A stretch of DNA of 64,000 nucleotides, taken from contig NZ_RJAC01000018.1 of assembly GCF_003999975.1 (NCBI RefSeq), positions 140,911-204,910 of the forward strand, written 5' to 3'. The notes beneath the pieces are model-generated. The model was not told the origin of the DNA. It ran no database searches and worked only from the letters and a program-made list of their open reading frames with translations. The translations under genes and the position numbers were made by a program. Below, in pieces: positions 8,743-17,993 of the stretch. Origin of the DNA: Actinoplanes solisilvae. Its GTDB lineage: Bacteria > Actinomycetota > Actinomycetes > Mycobacteriales > Micromonosporaceae. Every line of letters starts with the position of its first letter. Positions within the stretch are counted from its first letter, which is position 1.

Positions 8743-9458
8743 ACGAAGCGGGCCGCGACCCTGAACTCGACGGCAGGCCGGTCGGACGCCGTACGGTCCT
8801 GGGCTTGATCGCCCTGGCCGGCGCGGGTGTGGTCGGCGGCAAGGCCGTTCAGGACGGCCTGGCCAAGGTTCTGGGTCCGATCGAACTGCGTGATCCGACC
8901 GGCCTGATCTCTCTGCTTCCCTGGGGTGACTCCTTCCGGTTCTACTCGGTCACCGGCGCGGTGCCGACCATGAACGCCGAGACCTACCGGCTCACGGTCG
9001 GTGGCCTGGTGCGGCGGACGGCGTCATACACGCTGGCCGACCTGCGGGCGATGCCCCAGATCAGCCTCGTACGGGACTTTCACTGCATTACCGGCTGGCA
9101 GGTGTCTCAGGTGCACTGGTCCGGCGTCCAGCTCTCGACACTGCTCGACCTGGCCGGGCCGACGGCCGCAGCGACCGCGGTGCGGTTCCGTTCCTTCGAC
9201 GGCACCTACACCGAGAGCCTCACCCTCGAACAGGCCCGGCTCGACGACGTCATCGTGGCCTTGACGATGCTCGGTGGCCCGGTCACCCACGAACACGGCG
9301 GGCCGGTACGCATGTACGTCGCGCCGATGTACGGCTACAAGAGCACGAAATGGCTGTCCGCCATCGAGCTGACCGCCGCCGTCGAGACGGGCTACTGGGA
9401 GCATCGCGGTTATCCGGTCGACGGTTTCATCGACCCGTCGCGAGGAAAAGGCGCATGA
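8739..9458 (+). CDS. Sulfite-oxidase-family molybdopterin enzyme
   Basis: 239 residues. A probable twin-arginine signal (GRRTVLGLIALAGAGVVGG, about 16-34) directs it across the membrane folded. The oxidoreductase molybdopterin domain has the molybdenum-ligating Cys116 in DFHCITGW and the downstream GGPVRMYVAPMYGYKSTKW block. Length and partner resemble MsrP (periplasmic methionine sulfoxide reductase catalytic subunit) and similar small enzymes. The following gene is a membrane cytochrome b that would supply electrons (ATGA overlap at 9455). The reaction is uncertain: methionine sulfoxide or another sulfoxide reduction is more likely than sulfite oxidation. Confidence 0.85.
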   Translation: MNEAGRDPELDGRPVGRRTVLGLIALAGAGVVGGKAVQDGLAKVLGPIELRDPTGLISLLPWGDSFRFYSVTGAVPTMNAETYRLTVGGLVRRTASYTLADLRAMPQISLVRDFHCITGWQVSQVHWSGVQLSTLLDLAGPTAAATAVRFRSFDGTYTESLTLEQARLDDVIVALTMLGGPVTHEHGGPVRMYVAPMYGYKSTKWLSAIELTAAVETGYWEHRGYPVDGFIDPSRGKGA

Positions 9459-10108
9459 CCGGCACGGTTCCGCGGTTCGGCGCAGTCACCCGCGCCGTGC
9501 ACTGGTCCGTCGCCGTTCTGATGATCACGTGCATCGTCACGGCGGCGATCCTTTACAACGGGTCGATCGCCCTCGCGGTCGGACACCGGCACCTGGTCGA
9601 AACCGTCCACGTGTACGCGGGATTCGCGTTGCCGGCGCCCATCCTGCTCGGCGCGTTCTCGGCCGCCTACCGCCAGGACATGCGACGCCTGAACCGGTTC
9701 CTGCCGCGGGACTGGCGCTGGCTGTTCTCCCGTAAACGCCGCGACGGTTCCATCAAGGTCGGCAAGTTCAACGCGGGCCAGAAACTGAACGGCGCTCTCA
9801 GCGGCGGCGCGATCGCCGCCCTGCTCGGCACCGGAATCATCATGTACTTCCCCGGCCTCACCCGGCTGTCCTGGCGCACCGGGGCCACGTTCGTCCACGA
9901 CTGGTTCGCGCTCGCGGTCGGGCTGCTGGTCGTCGGTCACATCTTCTACGCCGTCAACGATTCCGAGGCACAACGGGGAATGCTGAGCGGCCGTGTCTCG
10001 GAGTCATGGGCCCGCGCCGACCACGGGGCCTGGGCCGACGAGCTTCTCGGCCCAGCACGCGACGGGAAACCGGAAGCGTCGAACGACGCCGGCGTCACGC
10101 CGACGTGA
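9455..10108 (+). CDS. Membrane cytochrome b partner of the molybdoenzyme
   Basis: 217 residues, four or five membrane helices with histidines placed for two b hemes: RAVHWSVAVL, LVETVHVYAGF, ATFVHDWFAL and VVGHIFYAV. This is the formate-dehydrogenase-gamma/cytochrome b561 type. A basic loop RQDMRRLNRFLPRDWRWLFSRKRR faces the cytoplasm. Starts within the stop of the molybdoenzyme (ATGA), so it is its electron donor in the membrane. Its last 14 bases overlap tail to tail with the convergent DUF4132 gene. Confidence 0.85.
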   Translation: MTGTVPRFGAVTRAVHWSVAVLMITCIVTAAILYNGSIALAVGHRHLVETVHVYAGFALPAPILLGAFSAAYRQDMRRLNRFLPRDWRWLFSRKRRDGSIKVGKFNAGQKLNGALSGGAIAALLGTGIIMYFPGLTRLSWRTGATFVHDWFALAVGLLVVGHIFYAVNDSEAQRGMLSGRVSESWARADHGAWADELLGPARDGKPEASNDAGVTPT

Positions 10109-12362
10109 CCGTGGGTGCCGCGGACACGACCAGGTCGAGGTCGCGCATCGCCTCGGAGAACACCGTCGCCGGCACTTCGGTGAGGTCGACCGGCACGCCG
10201 TCGCGCAGGAACACCGCCGCGCCGAGACGGACCGGCCCGCCGCTGAAATGACCACCGGACAGCTCGGCGGCCACGGCGGCGGTCAGGTCACCGGCCCGCC
10301 GGGTCGCCTGCCAGTCGGCGTACTCGTGGTAGGTCGACCAGCCCCGCGCGGAAAGCAACTGGACCGCCACCGGCCCGTCGACCTCGGTGTCGGCGAACCG
10401 CAGCGACCGGCTACGAGTGTGCCGCTCGGCCGGGGTCAGCCGGTAGATCTCGCGGAAGGCCTGCTTGACGGGCTGGCTGATTCCGCGCCGGACCAGCTCG
10501 GCCTGCCAGCCGCTCAGCGTCCCGTCGGCGTCGAGCTGTAAAGGATGCGCGGCCGAGAGAGGGCCGGTCACCGGGACCCGTACGCCGTCCAGCCCGACCA
10601 GCGCGGGCCCGCCCACCGGATCGAGCAGCCCCACCACGCCGAAGCCGTCCGACCAGATCAGCCCGGGCAGCAGGACCGCGCCGGCCGGGAGCGCCAGCAG
10701 AGCGGCCAATTCGTCCTGGCCGAGCCGGTCGGCCGTGGCGACCAGCCGCTCGAGCAGACCCGTCCGCATGCGGCGGGCCTGGTCGCGCAGCCGCTCCTGA
10801 TGCGCGCGGGCCTCGGCGTACGCGGGCTCCTTGCGAACGGCCGAGGGCACAGTCTTGAGCGCGCGGCCGCCCCGCTCGACGACGATCACCGCATCGGCGC
10901 CCTCGATCCGTACCGCGATCTCGTAGTCGCCGGCCCGCCAGCCGTCGGGGACCTCGGTCGCGATGCGCGACTCCATGTCCCACTCGAGCCGGGCCGCGGC
11001 CGGATAACCGGCGACCTGCGCGAGATGGTCGAGCGCGATCTCGACCGCGGCGGCGTGGCTGTGCCGCCGGTTCGGGCCCAGCTTGGCGCCGTTCTTCGCC
11101 GACTCGCGCAGAGCCAGGTAGCGGTCGAGCACGGACTCGCCGTCGTCGATCGGCAGCAGCCCGTACGCCGCGATGCCCTGGAGGGCCTTGTTGCGGAACC
11201 GCTTGAGCACCGCCGCGCGGTTCCAGCCCATCGCCGCGAGCACGGGCTCGAGGCCGTCGGCCCGCCCCTTGAGCAACTCGATCAGCCTGCGAGCCGGCCC
11301 CTCTCCGGCGGCCGCCACCGCGCCGCGCAGCTCGGCCAGGTCACAGCGCACCGGCTGCACCGACTCGCCGATGCCCTGTGCGGTGAGGTCGAACAGCAAC
11401 CGCAGCAGCGGGGCGGCTCGCTCGAGCCCGAACAGGGCCAGCAACGGCATCGAGTCGCCGGCCGCGTGCCGGTGGCCCAGCGCCTCGAGCCGCTCGGCCT
11501 CGGACCGCTCCCGCAACGTCATCACCAGACGCTCGCTCTCGGCGGCGGTCAGCTCGGCCCGGCTGAGGCGACGGACGAGGGCGTCCTTGTAGCCGACGTT
11601 CCCGTCGGTGTCGGGGGCGACCGGCAGCCGGCCGGCCCAGATGTCGAGCCCGCGCAGCACGAAGCGCAGCCCGCGCGGTGGCACTTTCAGCGGCGCGATC
11701 CGTTCCCAGTCGGTCTCGTTCGGGGCCGCCGTCAGCCGCCAGACGATCGGGTCGAGATGGTCGCGCACCGCCGCGGCGCAATCCGCCCCGACCACCGGTG
11801 GTTGCCATCCGTCCAGGCCCGAGGTCCAGCCGAAGACGGCGTTGCCGAGGTACCGCTCGACGCTGAACGCCACCTCGACCAGTTCGGCGTCGAGCGCGTC
11901 CGCCTGGAACAGCGCTTCGATGACCTTCGCGGCCGTGTTCCGGCCCAGCACGCCGACCGGCGAGCAGATCATCAGCCGCAACAACCGGGTACGTCGTGTC
12001 GAGGGCGGCGCGGCCAGCACCTCGGCGGCGAGTGGATCACGCTCGTGCCGGCGGTGCACGCCACCGGTGAGGGCGGCGAGGATCGCCAGCCGTCGACCCG
12101 TCGGCCAGGGAGCGTCCAGCAGGTCGGTCAGGTCGGCCGTGTCGGCTGGTGGTGGAAAGGCCTCGTCGTAGAACGCGTCGAGCTCGGCCCACACCCCGTC
12201 CCGGGTGGACGGGAACCAGCTGTTGGGCGGCCAGGCCACCCCCTCGAGTTCCCGGTAGGTCGAGAGGCCGATCTCGGCCAGCGCGCTCCGGTCACCTCGT
12301 TCGGCTGCATCTCGGGCCTGTTTCAGCGCGTGCTTCAGCGGGATCTCGACCACGATCGACAC
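10095..12362 (-). CDS. DUF4132 domain protein (MolR-like)
   Basis: About 755 residues, cytoplasmic, helical and leucine/arginine-rich with no membrane segments. The C-terminal third carries the DUF4132 hallmark (GWQAELVRRGISQPVKQAFR, EIYRLTP, then YHEYADWQATRRA); the N-terminal part is a long alpha-solenoid-like region. Family members are large proteins of unknown function, some fused to WGR domains and historically called molybdate regulators. The start is uncertain: GTG codons at 12395, 12383 and 12362 all lack a good ribosome site; 12362 is taken because family-like sequence (VEIPLKHALKQARDAAE) begins just after it. Confidence 0.75.
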   Translation of the reverse strand: MSIVVEIPLKHALKQARDAAERGDRSALAEIGLSTYRELEGVAWPPNSWFPSTRDGVWAELDAFYDEAFPPPADTADLTDLLDAPWPTGRRLAILAALTGGVHRRHERDPLAAEVLAAPPSTRRTRLLRLMICSPVGVLGRNTAAKVIEALFQADALDAELVEVAFSVERYLGNAVFGWTSGLDGWQPPVVGADCAAAVRDHLDPIVWRLTAAPNETDWERIAPLKVPPRGLRFVLRGLDIWAGRLPVAPDTDGNVGYKDALVRRLSRAELTAAESERLVMTLRERSEAERLEALGHRHAAGDSMPLLALFGLERAAPLLRLLFDLTAQGIGESVQPVRCDLAELRGAVAAAGEGPARRLIELLKGRADGLEPVLAAMGWNRAAVLKRFRNKALQGIAAYGLLPIDDGESVLDRYLALRESAKNGAKLGPNRRHSHAAAVEIALDHLAQVAGYPAAARLEWDMESRIATEVPDGWRAGDYEIAVRIEGADAVIVVERGGRALKTVPSAVRKEPAYAEARAHQERLRDQARRMRTGLLERLVATADRLGQDELAALLALPAGAVLLPGLIWSDGFGVVGLLDPVGGPALVGLDGVRVPVTGPLSAAHPLQLDADGTLSGWQAELVRRGISQPVKQAFREIYRLTPAERHTRSRSLRFADTEVDGPVAVQLLSARGWSTYHEYADWQATRRAGDLTAAVAAELSGGHFSGGPVRLGAAVFLRDGVPVDLTEVPATVFSEAMRDLDLVVSAAPTVTSA

Positions 12363-12540
12363 CCTAGAACCCGGGTACGACACATTTCCGGGCACAGGCG
12401 TCCGTCGTACCGTCGATCGGGGCGCGCCCCGAGCTGCACCGGTCGGGGCGAGGTGCCGATCTGCCGACTCACGAGGACAGCCGGCACAGGCTGATCCGCG
12501 CGACCCCGCCTCCGACCCGGTTTCGCCCGCTGCCGCGGAC

Positions 12541-13020
12541 CCGGTCCACCAGCCCCTGGACGGCTACAGGGTCACCTTCGTACCCATCGGTCTGAAGGTC
12601 GGTGTCTCCGGGAACGGACCCGCCAGCTACCCGGTCTCACGGGACATGCTGCACAACGACGGTACGGTGCCGGCCTCCCACTATCCGACCGCCGTGACGT
12701 CGCTGCGAACATACGTGCGGTCCAATGGGGGCAACTGGTTGATCATCTCGGTGTTGCGCCCGGAACGGACCACGACCGAGGTCGACCGAGCTGAGATCAC
12801 CGAGTGGCTGACCGGCTGGGCGCTCAAGGGCGCCGAGGTGGTGGACACCTACGAGCTCGCGGCCGGCCGGGCCTGGCTCACCAAGTTCGCCGGTTCGGAG
12901 ATCACAGCCCACAACGTAGTGATCAGCACGCCGGATGGTGCGGTAATAGTCGTCGACGGAAACAGCAACATGCCGATCGCCGATCTGAAGGCGGTGGCCG
13001 CGGGCCTGCTACCCCAGTGA
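12541..13020 (+). pseudogene. Unknown protein lacking a usable start
   Basis: An open frame runs from inside the divergent DUF4132 gene to a stop at 13018. Protein-like sequence begins about 12541 (HQPLDGYRVTFVPIGLKVGV, then SGNGPASYPVS) and continues through LRTYVRSNGGNWLIISVLRP and VVISTPDGAVIVVDGNSN. The first ATG at 12646 would cut this in the middle and has only weak ribosome-site sequence; no ATG, GTG or TTG occurs upstream in frame. Most likely a 5'-truncated gene whose signal/anchor end was lost when it was joined to DUF4132. Alternatively a shorter product from 12646 (124 residues) is made. Confidence 0.55.
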
Positions 13021-13147
13021 TCGACCCCCGCGCCGCGGGCACGGAAGCGTCCATGAACGACTGGTCGCACCGGCCGGCCTCGCGCGCGAGTCGAGTTCGG
13101 CCTACATCGACATGGACACACAGCAGCGCCGCTGGTAGTAGTGGGGC

Positions 13148-14761
13148 GTGCTGAGGGCCATCGAATGGATTGTGCTGGGACTCGGTAGCGCGGCCGCCAT
13201 CGTCCACGGCGTTCGTCGCCACCGGCCCGCCCGCATCGGACCCTGGCTGCTCCTGGCCGGCGCCATCGTGACCAGCGCCGCCGGCGACGTGCTGACCGCG
13301 CTGAACCGGCCCGGCGCCGCCGACCTCTGCTTCTACGCCATGTTCGTGCTGGTCGCCTGCAGTCTGCTGCAGCTGACCCGGGTCGGCGCGATCCTCGTCG
13401 ACCGGGCCCGGCTCATCGACCTGCTCGCGTTCTCGTGCTCGACGCTGCTGGTGATCTGGGTGTTCGTCATCGGCGACGCGGCCCGCATCGGGGACACCTC
13501 CGGGGCGTACGTCATCGGGGCCCTGCTGCTGCTCGCGGTGGTCGCCCGCCTGCAGGTCGCCGCGGGCCGCAACCTCTCGGCCACGCTGCTGGTCATCGGC
13601 GCGGTCGGTGTGCTGGTCAGTGACATCGTGCAGCCGCTGTGGCCGGGCCGGCTGAGCGAAACCGGGTTCGTCGTGCTCTACCTGGCCTGGGGCGTGGCCG
13701 CGCTGCACCCGTCGATGGTCCGGCTCACCGAGCCCGCGGCGCCGCGGCCGAGCCCGTTCCTCGCGCGCTGGGCGACCCTGCTGGGCATCTCGGTCGCCAC
13801 CCCGCCGGTCGTCCTGTTGATCGAGGCCATCGACGGCACCGTCGGCGACGGCGTGGTCATCGCCGTGGCCGGGGCCATCACCCTGCTCCTGACCATCACC
13901 CGGCTGACCGACTCGGTGACCCTGAGCAGCCAGGCCCTGACCCGTGAACGGGGCCTGCGGCAGGCGAGCGCCGCCCTGGTCGCCGCGGCCGACACCCCGG
14001 CCGTGGACGAGGCCGTCCGAGCCGCGATCGCCCAGCTCATGCCGCCGGAGGCCGTCCGCAGCGCCGTCTTCGCCGCCGACGACCGCGAGCTCAAGCTCGA
14101 AACAGTGCCCGGGCCGCCTCACCGCAGCTGGTGGATCGAGGACGCGGATCCCGACTACGCCACGCTGGTCTGCCCGCTCTGGCTGGAACCGCTCGGCGTC
14201 GCCCGGCCCAGCGGCGGAGCCCTGATCCTCGAGGGTCGCCGGGACACCCTCACCGCCACCCGCGACACCCTCGAGGTGCTGGCCGCCCAGGCGGCGCTCG
14301 CGCTCGACCGCATCTGCCTGATGGAGGCGGTCGGCCGCCGCGACAGCGACCTCTACCTGCGCGCCGTGATCAGCAACAGCACGGACATGATGCTCGTGAT
14401 CGACGAGGACCAGCGCATCCGGTACGCCAGTGTCTCGCTGCGCGAGCGTCTCGGCTCCGGCGACCTCTCGCCGTTGGCCACACTCGACGACCTGGTGCAC
14501 CCCGACGACCGCTACCGTCTGCGTCAGGCCTTCCGCGGCTCCGGCGACGGGGTGGTGTCCTGTTCGCTGCTGCGGGCCGACGGCAGCCGGGTGCCGGTCG
14601 AAGCCACATACCGTGACCTGCGCGAGGACCGCCTGGTCCAGGGCTATGTCGTGACGATGCGGGATTTTTCCGTGGGCCCTGAGCCCGCCCGGCGCGACGA
14701 CCTGGAGGAGTTACCGGCCCGGGTGAACCGGCGCAGCGCCCGGCACAAGTTCCGCTACTGA
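13148..14761 (+). CDS. Membrane GAF-PAS sensor protein without output domain
   Basis: 537 residues. About eight membrane helices in the first 270 residues (e.g. WIVLGLGSAAAIVHGV, GPWLLLAGAIVTSAAGDV, LLGISVATPPVVLLIEAI), then a GAF-like domain (about 275-395, ending EVLAAQAALALDRICLMEAV) and a PAS domain (about 405-505, DMMLVIDEDQRIRYAS to VEATYRDLREDRLVQGYVV). Relatives with this head usually continue into GGDEF-EAL or histidine kinase domains, but here a stop follows after a basic tail (RRSARHKFRY). No output gene follows. It may signal through a partner, or be a truncated form; the frame itself looks intact. Confidence 0.75.
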   Translation: MLRAIEWIVLGLGSAAAIVHGVRRHRPARIGPWLLLAGAIVTSAAGDVLTALNRPGAADLCFYAMFVLVACSLLQLTRVGAILVDRARLIDLLAFSCSTLLVIWVFVIGDAARIGDTSGAYVIGALLLLAVVARLQVAAGRNLSATLLVIGAVGVLVSDIVQPLWPGRLSETGFVVLYLAWGVAALHPSMVRLTEPAAPRPSPFLARWATLLGISVATPPVVLLIEAIDGTVGDGVVIAVAGAITLLLTITRLTDSVTLSSQALTRERGLRQASAALVAAADTPAVDEAVRAAIAQLMPPEAVRSAVFAADDRELKLETVPGPPHRSWWIEDADPDYATLVCPLWLEPLGVARPSGGALILEGRRDTLTATRDTLEVLAAQAALALDRICLMEAVGRRDSDLYLRAVISNSTDMMLVIDEDQRIRYASVSLRERLGSGDLSPLATLDDLVHPDDRYRLRQAFRGSGDGVVSCSLLRADGSRVPVEATYRDLREDRLVQGYVVTMRDFSVGPEPARRDDLEELPARVNRRSARHKFRY

Positions 14762-15053
14762 ACACCTCCGTACGAGTCCGCACCGTGACATCGGAATCTG
14801 TGGTGCGGCGAGTCGCGTGGCGAGGATGCGTCCAGGGTGAGTTTCATGGCGTCCTCTCGAGGTGCTCACGTCCGGGCCTTCCGGCCCGCACGCCTGTCCT
14901 CGCAGAACATCAGCCGCAGACGGCCCGCGGCTCGTCAGAACAGGTGAGCCCGTACGGATCGGCGCAGCTCACGACAGTCGCGCATTCAAGCGATCCCCCT
15001 TCCCGGCGGATGCTGGTGAAGTGGCTTCAACGCCGCATGTGAGGGAGAGACCA

Positions 15054-15941
15054 ATGAGATGGATCGCGGAGGCCGAATCGCTGCGCCTGGTTCCGGTCCG
15101 GGTGGCCGCACCCGGAGCGGAAGAGGTGACCATCGCCGTACGGGCCTGCGGCATGAACCCGGTCGACTACAAGATTCCGCCCGGCCCGGTCGGCTTCGAG
15201 GTCTCGGGGGTGCTGGCCGCGGTCGGCCCGGGTTCCCGGCACGAGGTGGGCGACGAGGTTCTCGCCTTCCGCGTCCAGGGCGGTTATGCCGAAGCGCTCA
15301 CCGTGCGCGCCCGGGACGTCTTCACCAAGCCGCCGGAGCTGAGCTTTCCGCAGGCCGCGAACCTGTTGCTCGCGGGCACGGCGGCGGCCGAGATGCTGCA
15401 CCTTACCCACGTCGGCGCCCGTGACGTCGTGCTGGTGCACGGCGCGGCCGGAGCCGTCGGCGTCAGCGTGCTCCAACAGCTCCGCGAGATCGGCGCGAGG
15501 GCCATCGGCACGGCGTCGGAGGCGAGCTTCGGAACGGTCCGGGAATTCGGAGCGACGCCGACCACGTACGGGCCGGGTCTGGCCGAACGTGTCCGCGCGC
15601 TCGCCGGTTCCGGGGTGACGGCCGCGCTCGACTGCGTGGGCACGCGCGAAGCTGTCGACGTCTCGCTGGAGCTCGTCAGCGACCGCGATCGGATCGTCAC
15701 GACTGCCGCGCACGACAGGGCGTACGCCGAAGGGTTTCACGCCGTGGGCGGCAATGAGGCGAGCGTCGAGTTCCGTGACCGTGTGCGGCCGCACCTCATC
15801 GAGCTGGCCCATCGCGGGCGGCTGACCGTCCCGATCGCCCGGACGTTCCCGTTCGAGGAGGCCCCGGCGGCGCTGCGGCTGCTGCGCTCGGGTCACGCGG
15901 GCGGCAAACTGGCCCTGACTCTTCCGGAAGGTGCGCGATGA
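15054..15941 (+). CDS. Quinone-oxidoreductase-like zinc-free MDR enzyme
   Basis: 295 residues. Medium-chain dehydrogenase/reductase fold: GroES-like N-terminal domain (ACGMNPVDYK, GFEVSGVLAAVG) and Rossmann domain with the NADPH motif VLVHGAAGAVGVSVLQ (about 125-140). The catalytic zinc ligands are absent, as in quinone reductases. The N-terminus is about 15 residues shorter than typical members. Start ATG at 15054 follows GAGGGAGAGA. Stands alone and convergent with the deacetylase gene. The 292 bases upstream (14762-15053) hold no recognisable gene. Confidence 0.85.
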   Translation: MRWIAEAESLRLVPVRVAAPGAEEVTIAVRACGMNPVDYKIPPGPVGFEVSGVLAAVGPGSRHEVGDEVLAFRVQGGYAEALTVRARDVFTKPPELSFPQAANLLLAGTAAAEMLHLTHVGARDVVLVHGAAGAVGVSVLQQLREIGARAIGTASEASFGTVREFGATPTTYGPGLAERVRALAGSGVTAALDCVGTREAVDVSLELVSDRDRIVTTAAHDRAYAEGFHAVGGNEASVEFRDRVRPHLIELAHRGRLTVPIARTFPFEEAPAALRLLRSGHAGGKLALTLPEGAR

Positions 15942-15993
15942 TCGCCCTGAACGCTCGCCGTCGCCTCGGCGGTGCCGCTCGCGAACACCCCGG

Positions 15994-17448
15994 TCAGCCC
16001 ATGACCTCGCCGACCGTCTTGACCTCCATGCCCCGGGACCTGATCGCCTTCATGATTTTCTCGAAGTCGTCGCGCGAGCACTCGGAGCTGTTCGCCGGCG
16101 TGGTCGTGACGACCCGGTGGAAGCAGAGGATGAGCCAGCCGCCGGCGCCGTGGGCCCGGTCGAGCAGGCCACCCCGGCCGACCAGGGTGGCCGGGTTCGA
16201 CAGCCCCTTCTGGGTTGAGCTGATGCCGGTGAGGGAACGCAACCGCATCGGCATCGGCGGCGGGGTGTTCTCCCGGTTGTCCTCGGCGATGATCGACCGG
16301 CCGGTGGAGAAGTAGCGCTGCACGATCGACTCGACGCTGTGGCCGTCGGTCGTCCGGTCGAACTGGCCGCCGGGGTAGGCGAACGACTCGCTCTCGAAGC
16401 TGTTCTCGGTCATCCAGCGGCGTAGCGCCCCCGCGTCCTTGTCGACCGCCTCGGCGGTCACGCCGCTGTAGCGGGCGGCGTGCACGGCGCCCTGATAGGA
16501 GTGCCCGGCCACCTCCCACCCGGATTTGTCCTGCACCGCCCGCAGCTGGGCGGTCGTGAACTTGCCGCCGGTGCCGATCTGGTCGGCGATCGTGTACGTG
16601 GTTCCGCGGAAGCCGTATTTGTCCATGAGCGGACGGCCGTTGGTGAAAACGTCCTGCCAAGAGTCGTCGAAGGTGATCGACACGAGCCCGTTGGGGTGGG
16701 TCGAGTTGGTGTCCGGGACGATCTCGACTGCCTGAAGCCGTACGGTGCAGGGGCCCTGGCCGGCATCGATCACCGAGAACCGCATGTCGGTGAACCCGGC
16801 CCGGACCGAAGGCACACGGGCCGCGTTCATCGTGAACGCCCCGGCGGCGGCGTTGAGGTCGCCCCACTGCAGGGTGACCACCACCCACTCGCCGGACTGC
16901 ACCCAGTTCTGGCCCTTCTGGTGGGTGTGCACCCGCCAGCGGTAGGCGTTGGCCAGGCTTTTCGTGCCGACGTAGAAGTTGATCCAGCGCAGCCTGTTCA
17001 CGTCGGACACCTTGAAGATCAGGCGGAGGGCCTTGCCCTTAAGGTTCACCGGCGGGCCGCCCAGCCGCTCCAGGCCGGCCTGGTCGGCGTTGGCCCCCTC
17101 CTCGGTGGCCTTCCCGGCGGTGGTCAGCGAGACGGACTGCGTGCCGCGGACAAACTCGGTGGTGTCGTTGAGGACGGCCTTCTGGACGTTGCCGCCGGTG
17201 GGGGTCCAGCCGTGGCCCTTCTGGAAGTTCTGTGACCAGGACGCCTTCGTCAGCTCCGGAACGACGGAGGGCGGACCGACCGGCGCGAAGTGGGCCGAGG
17301 CTCCATGACCGAAGATCCTGGGACCGGCCAGCGCGGCCGCACCGCCCCCGGCCGCCACCACACCGGCTCCGACCGCGCTCGCCTTGAGCACGGATCGCCG
17401 TGACGCTCGGTGGGATCTGGGCTGTTCATGATCATTCACGGCGGCCAC
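15994..17448 (-). CDS. Tat-exported polysaccharide deacetylase
   Basis: About 484 residues. Twin-arginine signal ASRRSVLKASAVGAGVVAAG near residues 16-35. Residues 65-250 form a beta-rich region that looks like a jelly-roll carbohydrate-binding module (FKVSDVNRLRWINFYVGT, MRFSVIDAGQGPCTVRLQ). The NodB domain follows: motif 1 VSITFDDSW (Asp261/262), the metal-binding histidines His316 and His323 in GHSYQGAVH, and FAYPGGQFD as motif 3. Probably removes acetyl groups from an extracellular or cell-wall glycan. GTG start at 17448; a second GTG at 17439 is possible. Confidence 0.85.
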   Translation of the reverse strand: MAAVNDHEQPRSHRASRRSVLKASAVGAGVVAAGGGAAALAGPRIFGHGASAHFAPVGPPSVVPELTKASWSQNFQKGHGWTPTGGNVQKAVLNDTTEFVRGTQSVSLTTAGKATEEGANADQAGLERLGGPPVNLKGKALRLIFKVSDVNRLRWINFYVGTKSLANAYRWRVHTHQKGQNWVQSGEWVVVTLQWGDLNAAAGAFTMNAARVPSVRAGFTDMRFSVIDAGQGPCTVRLQAVEIVPDTNSTHPNGLVSITFDDSWQDVFTNGRPLMDKYGFRGTTYTIADQIGTGGKFTTAQLRAVQDKSGWEVAGHSYQGAVHAARYSGVTAEAVDKDAGALRRWMTENSFESESFAYPGGQFDRTTDGHSVESIVQRYFSTGRSIIAEDNRENTPPPMPMRLRSLTGISSTQKGLSNPATLVGRGGLLDRAHGAGGWLILCFHRVVTTTPANSSECSRDDFEKIMKAIRSRGMEVKTVGEVMG

Positions 17449-17500
17449 CCTAATACCCGTTGAGCTGGGACGGACCCCGGTACCGGAGCGGACCGGGTCT

Positions 17501-17800
17501 TCAGGCCGACAGCCACTGACGGGCGTTCTGCTGCGGGACCGCGAAGAACGTCGCCCCGGCGTAGCGGAACGTCTCGCCGGGCTTCTCGAGGGGCTCGACG
17601 ATCCAGGCGTCGACGACGCGGCGGCCGTCGATGTTCACGTGGTCGCCGCCCTGCCCGTCGGAGAACTCGATGTCCCGCAGCCATCCGACGCCGTCGGCGT
17701 CGCCGCGCTGCCCGGCCGAGAACTCGACCACCAGGTCACCGACCCGCGGGCGCTTCATCCGTTCGCGGAGCTCGATCATCAGGTGTGACGTGTTGGTCAT
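17501..17800 (-). CDS. Unknown small cytoplasmic protein
   Basis: 99 residues from the ATG at 17800 (MTNTSHLMIELRERMKRP). Acidic, with a GDLVVEFS...GVGWLRDIEFS strand pattern and a C-terminal NARQWLSA. No family recognised, though the look is that of a small beta-barrel. The frame is open upstream to a GTG at 18022, which would give 173 residues and overlap the preceding gene's stop; third-position GC falls in the middle of that extension, so the shorter form is preferred, but no good ribosome site supports either. Confidence 0.5.
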   Translation of the reverse strand: MTNTSHLMIELRERMKRPRVGDLVVEFSAGQRGDADGVGWLRDIEFSDGQGGDHVNIDGRRVVDAWIVEPLEKPGETFRYAGATFFAVPQQNARQWLSA

Positions 17801-17993
17801 GGTCGAGGTCCAGAGCTCGTTGCTCAGAACGGCGATCAGCCGGGTCCTGCTGGGAAGGACCTCTGGCGTCGGTCGGGACTTGCGAAATGGCACACCCGAA
17901 AGTAGCTCGCCTTCGGCCGGGGTGAACCGCAGGTCATAGCGGGTGCGATCCTGCACACTCCGCGCCCGGACCTCGACGGCCCAGATGTCCCGG

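Noticed and set aside
10545..12494. 649-codon open frame antisense to DUF4132
   Set aside because: Same shadow effect; the minus strand has the coherent protein.
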